A DNA stretch of 9,070 nucleotides from assembly GCA_964630025.1 (NCBI GenBank), contig CAZVRG010000033.1, forward strand, positions 1-9,070. Direction: 5' to 3'. Position numbers and translations under genes: made by a program. Shown piece after piece: positions 1 to 6,055 of this stretch. Numbering within the stretch: the first letter of the stretch is position 1; each line of letters opens with the position of its first letter. This stretch comes from VMFP01 sp964630025. Lineage in GTDB: Bacteria; Patescibacteriota; Andersenbacteria; UBA10190; CAIZMI01. A model generated the notes under the pieces. It was not told where the DNA came from, searched no databases, and saw only the letters and a list, made by a program, of their open reading frames with translations.

Positions 1-707
<707 letters not shown>

Positions 708-834
708 GAAACAGTTGCGACTGCACCCGGGAACGGGTGCAACAAACTTGGCTATATGCTGGAACACCTGGTCATTCGTACGCTACGCAGCGTTGTGGTA
801 AAATACGAACGTATACAGAACAACTATCCACACG

Positions 835-1483
835 ATGCGTGACAATGCGTTACGTACAGACAATCAGCAGGGAAGTTTCTGGGTTTCCCCCAGAAACCCC
901 TCAGAGACTACACGCCGAGCGCCACTGACAACGGCAATCGCAAAAGCATATCTCTTTGGAGCGTTGCACGATGGATATCGTCGTGCGGACGGCCGCATCA
1001 GGTTTGGCCAAAGAGATACTCGTTGGCTCTATGTTCTCCGAACCATCCTTCATGACATCGGATACCGATCCTGGATGTACCGCGAAGGGAAGGAACGACA
1101 TTTCCACATATTGGAATCTGTCGCGCCAATCCTTCGCGAGCCCTTCCAGCCGGAATCGTTGCAAATGNNNNNNNNNNATGATGGCAGAGAGGCAAGCATA
1201 TATTCGTGGATTCTTCGATGCGGAGGGAGGAGTTCCTCGATCAGCGAAGGACCGACGATATGTACAACTCGTGCAAAAAGATCGTCAGAAGATTTTCTTG
1301 ATCAAGCGATGGCTGGAAGAGTGCGGAATCTCTATCGGGAAACCGCATAATCCAAGCAAACGTGTTGATCCGAACTACTGGCGTATTTTCGTACGAAGTC
1401 AAAGTATCAAGCGATTTGCCGAAGTTATTGGTTCATGGCATCCAAGAAAACATGCCGTGTTCCAAGAGTGGATGAAGATATAG
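835..1483 (+). CDS. LAGLIDADG homing endonuclease, intron-encoded (interrupted by assembly gap)
   Basis: Enzymes of this family cut an intronless allele at the insertion site and so spread the intron; some also help it splice. The first half (up to 1167) contains the motif AYLFGALHDG. The second half (from 1178) contains AYIRGFFDAEGG, then YVQLVQKDRQKIFLIKRWL and a C-terminal region ending EWMKI. Two motifs in one chain indicate a monomeric, two-repeat enzyme. The halves are in different frames relative to the 10-N gap, so either the gap length is wrong or the gene is frameshifted; a wrong gap length is simpler. The stop TAG at 1481-1483 lies inside the P7 3' strand, as is common for ORFs in intron loops. 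The start is uncertain: ATG at 835 lies in P5 without a ribosome-binding site, and the conserved protein begins after P8, near 925. Confidence 0.85.
1168..1177. other. assembly gap (10 N) inside the homing endonuclease gene
   Basis: Ten consecutive Ns. The endonuclease is in frame 835+3k before the gap and 956+3k after it, so ten is unlikely to be the true number of missing bases. Confidence 0.99.
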
Positions 1484-1515
1484 TCCACGCCCTATGGCGA
1501 CATAGGGAGTTCGTG

Positions 1516-1560
1516 AACAAGGCATCCCTAGGGGAATCTGGGGATGGATCACCTCCTTTC
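1516..1560 (+). rRNA. 16S ribosomal RNA, exon 2 (3' terminus with anti-Shine-Dalgarno)
   Basis: Begins AACAAGGCATCCC, equivalent to E. coli 1499 onward, and ends GGATCACCTCCTTTC, helix 45 followed by a complete CCTCC anti-Shine-Dalgarno. The exact mature 3' end is not determined; bases 1557-1580 can form a perfect 8-bp stem (TTTCTAGG with CCTAGAAA) that may serve in 3' processing. Confidence 0.95.
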
Positions 1561-1771
1561 TAGGGAGTTATACCTAGAAATCACTTAAGGCTGTTGCGTC
1601 AAGCAACAACCGACAAAGTCTCGCGATATCCTTTGAATCCAGAAATCGGAAACAGGAAACCGGACGCCGGACGTATTCCGTCCTGACATCTGGTAACCGA
1701 CATCTGAAATCTGGTGTAAAGATCGCACGACGATGATTCGCAACCGCTCGAAACGTTTGAGCACAAGAAAA
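1561..1771. other. 16S downstream spacer with small hairpins, no gene seen
   Basis: No convincing coding region, tRNA or 23S start is visible. Small perfect hairpins occur at 1557-1580 (8 bp), 1592-1608 (TGTTGC, loop GTCAA, GCAACA) and 1669-1683 (GGACG, loop TATTC, CGTCC). Near 1684-1716 the motif ACATCTG occurs twice, followed by AAATCTGG, a degenerate short direct repeat. Confidence 0.6.
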
Positions 1772-1799
1772 GAGCGGTTCTCTCTTGAGAGAACCGCTC
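1772..1799 (-). terminator. intrinsic terminator, likely bidirectional
   Basis: A perfect 13-bp inverted repeat (GAGCGGTTCTCTC, 2-nt TT spacer, then its complement), so the real loop is a few bases larger. On the minus strand it is followed by TTTTCTTG, a good U-tract for the gene ending at 1806. On the plus strand the tract is poor (CTTGTG), though the stem could still help end rRNA transcription. It lies between the convergent 16S and 1806-2189 genes. Confidence 0.85.
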
Positions 1800-1805
1800 C
1801 TTGTG

Positions 1806-2189
1806 TTACAAAGGTTTTTCTACTAGCTCGAATGTTCCATCCTCGAATGCATACACATCAAGGTCGTGTTGGACGAGAGGAATAAGCGCCTGAACGGCTA
1901 CTTCTTTCTTTGCGGCTTTCAGCGCTGCAAGCACCTCGCTTGCGTAGGCAAGGCATGCACCTCTTGGAACAATGCCTTGCAGCGCTGGAGGAAGTTGTTC
2001 CCAAGAAAGAACAGTACAGACAGTCAGCCCGACTAACGCTTCTCGAACCACGTGTGGGGTGTTCTTGTCGGGCCCAACAGCGATGATCCGTATCCACTCT
2101 CGCTTCCCTTGAAGAATTGTCTTCCAACTTCCAAGAGGAACAAGCACTGCGTCCACGCCTCGGAGCGGGCCAATCGATTCCAGTTCCAT
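1806..2189 (-). CDS. hypothetical protein, 127 aa
   Basis: I do not recognise a family. The ATG at 2189 is preceded by GGGAGG about 7 nt upstream, a strong ribosome-binding site, and the gene ends just before a good terminator on the same strand, so it is probably real. The protein looks soluble, with no signal peptide or membrane segment. It has a hydrophobic N-terminal part (VDAVLVPLGSW), a basic segment (KREWIRIIAVGPDK), an Ala/Leu-rich helix (SEVLAALKAAKKEVAVQALI) and an acidic C-terminal tail (YAFEDGTFELVEKPL). No catalytic motif is visible. It is convergent with the 16S gene; upstream is the hairpin/tRNA cluster. Confidence 0.7.
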   Translation of the reverse strand: MELESIGPLRGVDAVLVPLGSWKTILQGKREWIRIIAVGPDKNTPHVVREALVGLTVCTVLSWEQLPPALQGIVPRGACLAYASEVLAALKAAKKEVAVQALIPLVQHDLDVYAFEDGTFELVEKPL

Positions 2190-2236
2190 AAGAAATCCTC
2201 CCGGAGAAAACCATATGGCGTAATGAAAAGAACTTC

Positions 2237-2280
2237 TGGTGGGTGATGAATGAGCCCGGCTTCACTGCGTTTCGCCGCGG
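2237..2280 (-). repeat. hairpin repeat H1 with tRNA-like ATCACCC-ACCA end
   Basis: On the minus strand, 2279-2255 folds as an outer stem (GCGGC/GCCGGG region, one mismatch), a 3x3 internal loop GAA/GAA, a short AC/GT inner stem and a GCA loop. Downstream on the same strand, at 2247-2237, comes ATCACCC then ACCA, which looks like a tRNA acceptor strand with CCA. No matching 5' GGGTGAT tRNA half is present in the window. Confidence 0.55.
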
Positions 2281-2342
2281 CATCCGGCTCAGATATGAAC
2301 AATCACGGCGTAGTCCCGCCAGAGGCGGGATGGAGCCGGATG
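2281..2342. repeat. inverted repeat H2 (10-bp arms) containing an inner 7-bp hairpin
   Basis: CATCCGGCTC at 2281-2290 is exactly complementary to GAGCCGGATG at 2333-2342. Inside it, TCCCGCC (2314-2320) pairs with GGCGGGA (2324-2330) across an AGA loop. The right arm overlaps the final bases of the tRNA-like CCA end at 2341-2351. Confidence 0.7.
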
Positions 2343-2402
2343 GTGGGCGATGAAGGGACCCGCCTCCGCCCTCACGGGCTACGCCGGGCAGGTCGAACCT
2401 TC
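2341..2402 (-). pseudogene. tRNA 3'-part remnant with palindromic insert H3 in its T-loop
   Basis: On the minus strand: GAAGG (2402-2398), TTCGA (2397-2393), a 34-nt palindromic insert (2392-2359), TC, then CCTTC (2356-2352), ATCGCCC (2351-2345) and ACCA (2344-2341). GAAGG and CCTTC form a perfect T-stem around TTCGA...TC, and ATCGCCC-ACCA is an acceptor strand with discriminator and CCA. The insert folds as an outer stem with a 3-nt asymmetric-sequence internal loop (GTA/GGA) and GCCC/GGGC closed by GTGA, the same plan as the other hairpins here. The acceptor strand is fully complementary to the 5' fragment at 2731-2737. The body of a normal tRNA is missing or displaced, so I call it broken. 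Chance resemblance is possible but requires several independent matches. Confidence 0.55.
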
Positions 2403-2405
2403 TCT

Positions 2406-2433
2406 GCCCCACTACGCTAAAGCTACGCGGGGC
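2406..2433 (-). repeat. hairpin repeat H4 (GTA/GTA internal loop)
   Basis: GCCCC and GGGGC form the outer stem. After an A.C mismatch and a C-G pair there is a symmetric 3x3 loop, GTA/GTA read on the minus strand. A GC/GC inner stem is closed by a 4-nt loop (TTTA). It lies 3 bp from the T-stem of the tRNA remnant. Confidence 0.65.
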
Positions 2434-2485
2434 ACACTTCTTTGTCTATCACTGTAAACACGTGTGCTGAGGGGAAGGTGGCTTG

Positions 2486-2522
2486 CCACGCGAAGCCCGA
2501 GCGAGGCGAGGGCGAAGTGTGG
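2486..2522 (+). repeat. hairpin repeat H5 abutting tRNA-Ile CCA
   Basis: CCACGC (2486-2491) pairs with GTGTGG (2517-2522). Inside is a symmetric GAA/GAA internal loop (2492-2494, 2514-2516), then GCCC/GGGC and an 11-nt apical loop. The right arm covers the bases that encode the CCA end of the minus-strand tRNA-Ile, so element and tRNA share sequence. Confidence 0.65.
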
Positions 2523-2594
2523 TGGGTGCGGATGGGATCGAACCATCGACCTCTACATTATCAGTGTAGTGCTCTACCACTGAGCTACGCACCC
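2520..2594 (-). tRNA. tRNA-Ile(GAU), CCA encoded
   Basis: Complete cloverleaf on the minus strand. The acceptor GGGTGCG pairs with CGCACCC, the D-arm is GCTC-AGTGGTA-GAGC, and the anticodon stem CTACA/TGTAG encloses the loop CTGATAA, giving GAU at 2562-2560. The T-arm is GATGG-TTCGATC-CCATC. Discriminator A2523 is followed by genome-encoded CCA (2522-2520). In most bacteria this tRNA lies between 16S and 23S; here it is on the opposite strand from the 16S, beyond an unrelated gene. Confidence 0.97.
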
Positions 2595-2610
2595 AAGCTG
2601 TGTGACGCTC

Positions 2611-2720
2611 TACTCCGCTGACTGGAACGAAGTGGAGGTGATGTTGATTGTACAGTCGGCGGTGGCCGACTCTCTGCGGAGTATGCCGCCTGGTGTCCCG
2701 CTGCTGCGGGACCGGCATAC
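2611..2720. repeat. tandem large hairpins H6/H7 beside a tRNA 5' fragment
   Basis: H6: GTATGCCG (2681-2688) pairs with CGGCATAC (2713-2720). After a 6-nt one-sided bulge, GTCCCGC (2695-2701) pairs with GCGGGAC (2706-2712) across TGCT. H7: TACTCCGC (2611-2618) pairs with GCGGAGTA (2676-2683) and encloses AGTCGGC-GGTG-GCCGACT (2654-2671). The two share the bases at 2681-2683. All listed arms are perfect. The TCCCGC/GCGGGA core also occurs in repeats A and B. Confidence 0.75.
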
Positions 2721-2737
2721 CACTGAGCTAATCGCCC
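2721..2737 (-). pseudogene. tRNA 5' fragment (tRNA-Val-like), interrupted in the D-loop
   Basis: The minus strand reads GGGCGAT TA GCTC AGTG, the acceptor strand, positions 8-9, D-stem and start of the D-loop of a tRNA. Bacterial tRNA-Val commonly starts in nearly this way (E. coli GGGTGATTAGCTCAG). The D-loop then runs into hairpins H6/H7. Directly beyond them the minus strand reads GTAGAGCG (2613-2606), which would complete a standard AGTGGTA loop and GAGC stem. The matching acceptor 3' strand is at 2345-2351. No intact anticodon arm is seen. Confidence 0.5.
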
Positions 2738-2811
2738 AAACAGGTTATGCTAACCAGACACAGTGAACCTGAAAGTGGATAGAAGTTCAAGCGTAACTCT
2801 TTCCCAAAGAC

Positions 2812-2840
2812 TTGATGTTCGACAGGCATTCCGGTACGTT
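2812..2840 (+). promoter_or_regulatory. possible sigma70-type promoter for the 2890 gene
   Basis: TTGATG at 2812-2817 and TACGTT at 2835-2840 are separated by 17 bp. The -35 is close to consensus and the -10 is weak (3 of 6). It would give a leader of about 43 nt before the GTG at 2890. Confidence 0.35.
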
Positions 2841-2889
2841 GGGTGCCCGACCGAAAACGTTCTGCTCTTTTCCAGAAAGGAGAAAACCC

Positions 2890-3450
2890 GTGGGCACCCC
2901 CCGATGGCAGATGCGAGAGTTCGAGCAGCAACAACTCGTCGAAGCACTCTTCGACGCCGTGACGGACCGCGCTGATGCAGAGGAGAATCTGGGATGGGAT
3001 GCGTGTCTCTACCGGGTGGCAAAGGTTCTCTTTTGCGCCCTTCCTCGGTTTCGCAGGCGAGTGGACAGCATTCGCGAATCCATCACAGACCAAGGTGATA
3101 CCAGAGCAACGATCGAGATGCGAAAGCTCGCTGATCTCATGCAGTGGAACCTTGAAGCTACGGGGATAGCGGCTGTCCATGCTATCTTCACCAGAACGGC
3201 TGTGGTCATCGCGACGATTTGTCGCTTCAGTAAAACTGCAGGTGAGGCCGAGTATCTGCTGTGGCGGTTCCATGCGCGACTTCTTCAATCCCTGCAAAGC
3301 CGGTTCACACGTGCGCACGATCGCGAGCGAGTGCACAAGCAAGAACGTCTCTATGGCGGACCAAGCACGGATGATGTTCCTGCTGAAGAGCATGATCGGC
3401 GCTCCGTCATCGCCGAGAACAGCGAATCTCTCCTCGTCAAAGTTGTCTAA
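2890..3450 (+). CDS. hypothetical helical protein, 186 aa
   Basis: I do not recognise a family. I chose the GTG at 2890 over the upstream ATG at 2812 because AGGAG sits 7 nt before it (2878-2882) and the residues before GTPRWQMREFEQQQ look like untranslated leader. The product is predicted mostly helical and charged, with long amphipathic stretches (REFEQQQLVEALFDAVTDRADAEENLGW; RFRRRVDSIRESI; EAEYLLWRFHARLLQSLQSRFTRAHDRERVHKQE). One more hydrophobic stretch (GIAAVHAIFTRTAVVIATI) could be a buried helix or a weak membrane segment. The C-terminus is acidic and probably disordered. An intrinsic terminator starts 13 bp after the stop, so the gene looks monocistronic. A 245-codon ORF covers the same bases on the other strand but has no comparable signals. 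Confidence 0.75.
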   Translation: MGTPRWQMREFEQQQLVEALFDAVTDRADAEENLGWDACLYRVAKVLFCALPRFRRRVDSIRESITDQGDTRATIEMRKLADLMQWNLEATGIAAVHAIFTRTAVVIATICRFSKTAGEAEYLLWRFHARLLQSLQSRFTRAHDRERVHKQERLYGGPSTDDVPAEEHDRRSVIAENSESLLVKVV

Positions 3451-3462
3451 GCATCGCTCACG

Positions 3463-3489
3463 CACCGCGACTCCCCTCGCGGTGTTTTT
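3463..3489 (+). terminator. intrinsic terminator after the 2890-3450 gene
   Basis: CACCGCG (3463-3469) and CGCGGTG (3478-3484) form a 7-bp GC-rich stem with an 8-nt loop, followed by TTTTTC. Confidence 0.9.
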
Positions 3490-3490
3490 C

Positions 3491-3519
3491 TTGCACCCGA
3501 CCGTTCCACGCCGTACACT
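3491..3519 (+). promoter_or_regulatory. sigma70-type promoter predicting a leaderless mRNA
   Basis: TTGCAC (3491-3496) and TACACT (3514-3519) are exactly 17 bp apart. The GTG start of the next gene is 7 nt downstream of the -10, where transcription would begin. No Shine-Dalgarno is present, which agrees with a leaderless transcript. The promoter begins directly after the preceding terminator's T-tract. Confidence 0.7.
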
Positions 3520-3525
3520 CTCGTC

Positions 3526-3870
3526 GTGCCGCTCAAGTACCTGATTCCGCTGGGTGTTGGATTAAGTCTTCTGCTCATTTTCATCTTTCTTGTCTGGCCA
3601 CGTCTTGGCATAACGATTGTTCTCTGCTCACTCGGATTTGTGATGGTGTGGAAGACTTCCTGGTTTCTTGAGTTTTTTGGCCGTAGCCCATGGGCAGAAG
3701 AGCATTTGCAAGGCGGTTTCGGCGCGGGAGCAGGAGGCTCATGGCTCTGGTACAAACTCATTGGCATCGCTATTATCGTCGGGTCTATTTTGTACCTTAC
3801 CGGACTGCTCCAAACAATCCTGACGAGCATTCTCGGCCCGTTCTTTGGCGGCGGCCAGACAAGCTTGTAG
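3526..3870 (+). CDS. small membrane protein, 114 aa, three predicted TM helices
   Basis: I do not recognise a family. The predicted membrane segments are roughly residues 5-24 (YLIPLGVGLSLLLIFIFLVW), 27-50 (LGITIVLCSLGFVMVWKTSW and following) and 78-100 (KLIGIAIIVGSILYLTGLL). Between the second and third is a Gly-rich loop, GGFGAGAGGSW. The C-terminus is GPFFGGGQTSL. The start is a GTG placed where the promoter above should initiate, so translation is probably leaderless. The last codons overlap the left arm of the inverted repeat at 3861-3939. Confidence 0.75.
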   Translation: MPLKYLIPLGVGLSLLLIFIFLVWPRLGITIVLCSLGFVMVWKTSWFLEFFGRSPWAEEHLQGGFGAGAGGSWLWYKLIGIAIIVGSILYLTGLLQTILTSILGPFFGGGQTSL

Positions 3871-3939
3871 GTTGTAGCTGGTAGCTTGCAGGCCCGCACG
3901 TCCGTTCCTACCAGCTACAAGCGAAGAAGCCACAAGCTT
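3861..3939. repeat. nested inverted repeat between membrane-protein gene and tRNA-Ala
   Basis: TTGTAGCTGGTAG (3872-3884) is perfectly complementary to CTACCAGCTACAA (3908-3920), with 23 nt between. Outside it, AAGCTTGT (3861-3868) is complementary to ACAAGCTT (3932-3939). No T-tract follows, so it is not an ordinary terminator. It could be a processing or structural element, or a remnant repeat. Confidence 0.7.
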
Positions 3940-3952
3940 TGTAATGCGACGA

Positions 3953-4027
3953 GGGCCCGTAGTTCAGTGGCAGAACGCCTCATTTGCAATGAGGAAGTCG
4001 GCGGTTCGAGTCCGCCCGGGTCCACCA
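3953..4027 (+). tRNA. tRNA-Ala(UGC), CCA encoded
   Basis: Complete cloverleaf: acceptor GGGCCCG/CGGGTCC with the G3.U70 wobble that identifies tRNA-Ala, D-arm GTTC-AGTGGCA-GAAC, anticodon stem CCTCA/TGAGG with loop TTTGCAA (UGC), and T-arm GGCGG-TTCGAGT-CCGCC. Discriminator A4024 is followed by CCA. Its last 19 nt (4009-4027) recur exactly at 5603-5621 and 6135-6153. Confidence 0.98.
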
Positions 4028-4119
4028 CTTCGCTCCTCTCTTCGCGGTGCAGGCACCACCCTTAGGAACGAAGATTCTCAAACGAGCTATAGAATCCAGA
4101 AACAGTAGAAAAATGTGAT

Positions 4120-5283
4120 ATGCTCCTTATATATTTTATGCGACGCTTTAACCTTCTTCGGGCCATCCTGCTGCCTAGGCGTCTTACTTTACTTGTTCTA
4201 GCGGGAGTAGTCGTGCTCGCGGTCTATGCAATCTTGTTAAGCAACCGGAGTGGCGACGGAACAAAACCCCCAAGAGCACAAACAAGGCTGCTGATGGAAA
4301 TTCCCGTGGAATATCTGGAGAAAGTAAAAGTGCAACTGCGACCGGGAGTAGTAGTTGAGCAGCTTCAGCTCTACGGCCAGAGCGGTGTCGTATTTGGCCC
4401 TGGGGGAAAGGACACTACCTTCTATATCAGCAGAAAAGAGGCCTTGGTCATTTTTCGAGGACGCGAAGGAGAACACTTCAGCTCAGTGGGTGCTCCTATT
4501 TTTAGCCCCGACGGTAAGGTGGTCGCTTATGAGGCCCGTAATGCGCGTGGGAGCTGGATCATTACTACGGACGGAAAGACCACGAATAAGATACTCAACG
4601 CCGAAAATCTCGTTTGGAGCCCCGTGAATGGACAGCTAGCTTACTACCTACGGGATCGTTCGAGGCATTCGTGGTCCGCTATAGTCAGGGGACGGGTCGT
4701 TGGTGAATATCCATTTCCCGATTTCCAAGAAGGATGGGAGCTGGAGAATATCGTCTTCAGTCCCGACGGGGAAAGATTCGCTTTCGTCGGGAATGACAAG
4801 CAGAAAGATTTCGCTGTCATTGATGGTAAGGAGGGAAAGCACTATGATAAGGTGTGGGAAATAAGGTTTAGCTTCGATGGGGAACGCGTAGCATATAACG
4901 CTCAAAGCCAGGGAAGAGAAATTCTTGTTTTAGACGGCAAAGAACTCGAGCTGGATGCGGCACTACCGCCCCAATTTATAGATCCCCACCAGGACCCAGT
5001 GTGTCCGGAAAACCTTCGCCCACCAATCGATCGTGTCCTCTCCGACAAACCCCGTGTCCTCGCGGAGACGGTGCACTGTAGTCCAGACAAGACATCGGTT
5101 GCTTACGTCATACATCACTCGGTGGGAGGTGGATCACAAAGCGTCTTTGTGAACGGAAAGGAGGTTGGAAAATTCGAGGAGGTGTTCAATGAAACTCTTG
5201 CGTTCGACCCCGATGGCACACATGTCTCTTTCGGCGCGAGAGATATCAACAAAATACTCTGGGTAGTGGTGTCTGTTCGCTAG
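4120..5283 (+). CDS. membrane-anchored beta-propeller (WD40/TolB-like) protein, 387 aa
   Basis: An N-terminal segment at about residues 22-42 (LTLLVLAGVVVLAVYAILLS) is a single membrane anchor with basic residues before it (RR, PRR). The remainder should lie outside the cytoplasm. It has repeated propeller-blade signatures: FSPDGKVVAYEA, WSPVNGQLAYYL, FSPDGERFAFVG, FSFDGERVAYNA, CSPDKTSVAYVI and FDPDGTHVSFGA. This F/W-SPDG-x-AY pattern is typical of PD40/TolB-like propellers. Such domains usually bind proteins or ligands; the partner is unknown. ATG 4120 and ATG 4138 are both possible starts and neither has a clear Shine-Dalgarno. TATAGAAT at 4088-4095 may be the -10 region. The gene is the first unit after tRNA-Ala. 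Confidence 0.8.
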   Translation: MLLIYFMRRFNLLRAILLPRRLTLLVLAGVVVLAVYAILLSNRSGDGTKPPRAQTRLLMEIPVEYLEKVKVQLRPGVVVEQLQLYGQSGVVFGPGGKDTTFYISRKEALVIFRGREGEHFSSVGAPIFSPDGKVVAYEARNARGSWIITTDGKTTNKILNAENLVWSPVNGQLAYYLRDRSRHSWSAIVRGRVVGEYPFPDFQEGWELENIVFSPDGERFAFVGNDKQKDFAVIDGKEGKHYDKVWEIRFSFDGERVAYNAQSQGREILVLDGKELELDAALPPQFIDPHQDPVCPENLRPPIDRVLSDKPRVLAETVHCSPDKTSVAYVIHHSVGGGSQSVFVNGKEVGKFEEVFNETLAFDPDGTHVSFGARDINKILWVVVSVR

Positions 5284-5523
5284 ACTTGCTACAGCATGGC
5301 TCCGAAGGGACTGAGAACAAGATCCCTCTTACTAAAAACCGCAGTATAGGTACGTAGGCGGGGTTCCTAATTAATTATAGGGAGCGCTCTTCCTATATCC
5401 GGGGTGGTTCCAAGCCCCTTAGTTGGGCATTCTCGTAAGAGTCCCTGCGGCCTGTGCTAAGTGGGAAAACGCACCTACTTCGAGCGCCAGCGGGTTCCAG
5501 ATTCTCCCTACTTGCTCCACCAG
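5284..5523 (+). other. structured non-coding stretch ending in a tRNA-like CTCCACCA
   Basis: No gene is convincing here. From about 5383 the sequence has several possible stems: GGGG/CCCC (5401-5418), CTTAG/CTAAG enclosing a CTC-GTAA-GAG hairpin, and AAGTGGG/CCTACTT across 8 nt. It ends CCTACTTGCTCCACCA at 5507-5522, which resembles T-stem, acceptor and CCA of a tRNA, and joins repeat A directly. No matching 5' GGAGCAA strand or anticodon arm was found. It may be a decayed tRNA or an unknown RNA. Confidence 0.4.
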
Positions 5524-5621
5524 GTCGCCGGCCTGCCCACCGAAGCTTCATGCGAAGGCGGGTTCGCCACCGCCTCGGGCGGGGTCCCGCACGAATGCGG
5601 GAAGTCCGCCCGGGTCCACCA
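5524..5621 (+). repeat. 98-nt repeat A ending in the tRNA-Ala 3' end
   Basis: It differs from repeat B at three positions of 98. It starts GTCGCCGG, one base different from tRNA-Ala 3997-4004. Then comes 71 nt of hairpins in place of the T-loop TTCG, and it ends with the 19 nt AGTCCGCCCGGGTCCACCA, identical to tRNA-Ala 4009-4027. Internal hairpins are CCCACC/GGCGGG with a GAA/GAA internal loop (5536-5562), CCGCC-TCG-GGCGG, and TCCCGC-ACGAAT-GCGGGA. Confidence 0.9.
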
Positions 5622-5627
5622 ATTGTG

Positions 5628-5636
5628 TGATACAAT
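5628..5636 (+). promoter_or_regulatory. extended -10 promoter just after repeat A
   Basis: TGATACAAT matches the extended -10 form (TGn plus TACAAT, 5 of 6 to consensus). It lies 7 nt after the repeat's CCA and overlaps the inverted repeat AATTGT-GTGAT-ACAATT (5621-5637). No good -35 is seen; the -35 region would fall within the repeat. It would give a leader of about 15 nt to the ATG at 5658. Confidence 0.45.
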
Positions 5637-5657
5637 TCGCTGAGAAAAACGAACCAA

Positions 5658-6050
5658 ATGCAAAATTCCAGCATAGGTTACCCGACCATTCCAAAAGAGG
5701 GAAAGTCAATATTGCGAGGAATTGCTCTTGCTGCTTTGATCTGGATTTTAGGAACACCCCTATTGGTTGGTATTTTTTCTGCATCTATTAACTCCGCTAA
5801 ATTTGTCACTGTCGAGGGGCCATTCAAATTCCTCACGCTATTCCTTCCTGCGAGCGCTGGAACCTTACTGACGTTACTTGTTTATGTCCTTATCCGGAAA
5901 AATCTTCGGATTTCTAAAATGGCATTTCTTATAACTTCGACGGTGTTCCTTGTTCTTAATCTTCTCCTGTGGGTTGCAATCCCGGTCTCTTTTGAGAGCC
6001 GATTCCCTGGTGCCTCTGAAATCCGCATTGAAGGCCCAGGATACAGATAA
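5658..6050 (+). CDS. small membrane protein, 130 aa, three predicted TM helices
   Basis: I do not recognise a family. Predicted membrane segments are about residues 20-44 (IALAALIWILGTPLLVGIFS), 56-80 (FKFLTLFLPASAGTLLTLLVYV) and 88-112 (MAFLITSTVFLVLNLLLWVA), with a short polar C-terminus. No clear Shine-Dalgarno precedes the ATG. The gene starts 37 bp after repeat A and stops 5 bp before repeat B, so the two repeats enclose exactly one gene, like a cassette. Confidence 0.65.
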   Translation: MQNSSIGYPTIPKEGKSILRGIALAALIWILGTPLLVGIFSASINSAKFVTVEGPFKFLTLFLPASAGTLLTLLVYVLIRKNLRISKMAFLITSTVFLVLNLLLWVAIPVSFESRFPGASEIRIEGPGYR

Positions 6051-6055
6051 AGAAA

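Larger units (their letters stand above)
708..1515 (+). ncRNA. group I self-splicing intron in 16S rRNA
   Basis: The core can be folded by eye. P1: exon AGTCGT (702-707) pairs with the guide GCGACT (717-722), with the U.G wobble at the 5' splice site. P10: GTT (714-716) pairs with AAC at the start of exon 2. P2: 723-740, 7 bp with a GGAA tetraloop. P3: CTTGGC (747-752) with GCCGAG (914-919). P4: TGCTG (757-761) with CAGCA (865-869). P5: 778-789 with 846-857. P6: 875-883 with 889-897. P7: GACTA (906-910) with TAGTC (1481-1485). P8: CCACT (922-926) with AGTGG (1467-1471). P9: 1490-1507, 7 bp with a GCGA tetraloop. The last base, G1515, is the omega-G. Removing 708-1515 restores AAGTCGT|AACAAGG, so the intron follows E. 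coli position 1498, just 3' of the decoding adenines. The endonuclease ORF sits in the P8 loop. The 10-N gap means the 808-nt length is approximate. Confidence 0.93.

Noticed and set aside
2451..2460. TTTACAG on the minus strand as a possible valine anticodon loop (UAC) for the split tRNA
   Set aside because: No 5-bp anticodon stem could be formed around it with the nearby pieces, so the match is too weak to use.
2728..3465. A 245-codon ORF on the minus strand opposite the 2890-3450 gene
   Set aside because: It has no ribosome-binding site or recognisable domain. The plus-strand frame has a well-placed AGGAG, a matching terminator and a helical, protein-like sequence.
5393..5674. Minus-strand ORF over repeat A and the upstream structured stretch
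   Set aside because: It covers repeat and hairpin sequence, has no ribosome-binding site, and a similar frame recurs at repeat B only because the repeats are nearly identical.
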